From contig JBPCKC010000102.1 in NCBI GenBank assembly GCA_051004675.1, positions 1 to 6,164 on the forward strand: a stretch of 6,164 bases of DNA. The letters run 5' to 3'. A program made the position numbers and the translations under genes. Positions within the stretch are counted from its first letter, which is position 1; every line of letters begins with the position of its first letter. Origin of the DNA: JBDTSW01 sp051004675 (GTDB lineage Bacteria; Actinomycetota; Thermoleophilia; Solirubrobacterales; 70-9). A model generated the notes under the pieces. It saw nothing but the letters and a program-made list of their open reading frames with translations, was not told the origin of the DNA and ran no database searches. Positions 5,983-6,164 of this stretch are shown piece after piece.

Positions 5983-5989
5983 GGGGGGG
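5977..5989 (+). repeat. Run of 13 G
   Basis: Thirteen consecutive G residues sit at the inner edge of the left arm; the right arm has only 6 C at the matching place (6042-6047). Such a homopolymer is rare in coding DNA and is prone to sequencing and assembly error. Confidence 0.9.
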
Positions 5990-6041
5990 CAGGGACCAGG
6001 GGCCCACGCGGGCAGCAAAAAGCTGATGTTTTGCGCCCTCT
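5983..6041. other. 59-base spacer between the inverted arms
   Basis: The spacer holds the last 7 G of the G-run, a GC-rich part, and a small hairpin with GCAAAA (6015-6020) facing TTTTGC (6029-6034) across an 8-base loop, extended by GGGC/GCCC with one bulged A. I see no gene or clear terminator in it. It could be either authentic sequence from the gene upstream of metF or junction sequence of a chimera. Confidence 0.6.
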
Positions 6042-6164
6042 CCCCCCGAGGCGGGGGTCGAGGCCGGCGCCCGAGCGCCGGTGGAACTGGAGTCCGCCGA
6101 GCCCGGCCGCAGCGCCACACTCGCCTGCGAGGACGGCGAGGTACGCCTGGGCGTCGGACCGGAC
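6042..6164 (-). repeat. Right arm of the inverted repeat, cut by the window end
   Basis: This is an inverted copy of 5860-5982 that runs to the last base of the window, so its true length is unknown. On the plus strand it repeats the coding sense of the gene fragment upstream of metF (one Phe to Ser change). In the same frame a TGA occurs just upstream at 6024-6026. It most likely is a fold-back copy rather than a second gene. Confidence 0.9.

Noticed and set aside
6010..6038. Hairpin in the spacer as a rho-independent terminator
   Set aside because: The stem is short with a bulge, and the bases after it are CTCTCCCCCC rather than a T-run on either strand.
5983..6120. Extension of the gene upstream of metF to an ATG at 6120
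   Set aside because: From 6042 on it reads the antisense strand of the inverted copy of itself, and it crosses the G13 run, so the N-terminal part cannot be genuine.
1..6164. tRNA, rRNA, CRISPR array, transposase or attachment site
   Set aside because: No tRNA cloverleaf motifs, spaced direct repeats, transposase motifs or target-site duplications were seen by eye; the single inverted repeat lacks any transposase or typical IS end.

Overview
The window is very GC-rich (long spurious open frames on both strands) and reads as chromosomal DNA from a high-GC actinomycete-like bacterium. The DUF3105 membrane protein and the protein style would fit Actinomycetota, perhaps the Thermoleophilia/Solirubrobacterales side, but that placement is inference from gene content, not a search. 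The window begins inside a gene and ends in a large inverted repeat, so it looks like a contig fragment rather than a complete locus.

Left half, plus strand (1-3242): a cell-surface polysaccharide or glycoconjugate cluster. It holds the C-terminal tail of a glycosyltransferase (probably GT4-type), a membrane family-2 glycosyltransferase, a short PglC/WcaJ-type phosphoglycosyl transferase that would load the first sugar phosphate onto polyprenyl phosphate, a RimJ/RimL-type GNAT acetyltransferase, and a FemAB/Acetyltransf_6-like acyltransferase. The first three genes are joined by 4-base stop/start overlaps (ATGA), the fourth follows after 18 bases and the fifth overlaps the fourth by 11 bases, so this looks like one operon. 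A plausible shared job is lipid-linked sugar assembly plus N-acylation or aminoacylation of a sugar.

Right half, minus strand (3246-5982, read right to left): the tail of an unrecognised gene runs with a TGATG stop/start overlap into metF (5,10-methylenetetrahydrofolate reductase). It is followed after 10 bases by an alpha/beta hydrolase and after 52 more by a DUF3105 single-pass membrane protein. The two gene groups converge tail to tail with only 3 bases between the stop codons. None of the three complete minus-strand genes has a good Shine-Dalgarno site; each has a TANNNT hexamer 7-9 bases before its ATG, which could mean leaderless transcripts.

Right edge (5860-6164): a 123-base inverted repeat with one mismatch, a 59-base spacer and a run of 13 G. 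The right arm runs off the window end. It most likely is an assembly or library fold-back artefact, and the sequence to the right of about 5982 should not be trusted as a gene. I do not see convincing evidence of a wholly new biological system here. The better leads are the paired acyltransferases, the hydrolase without an obvious catalytic histidine, and the possible leaderless starts.
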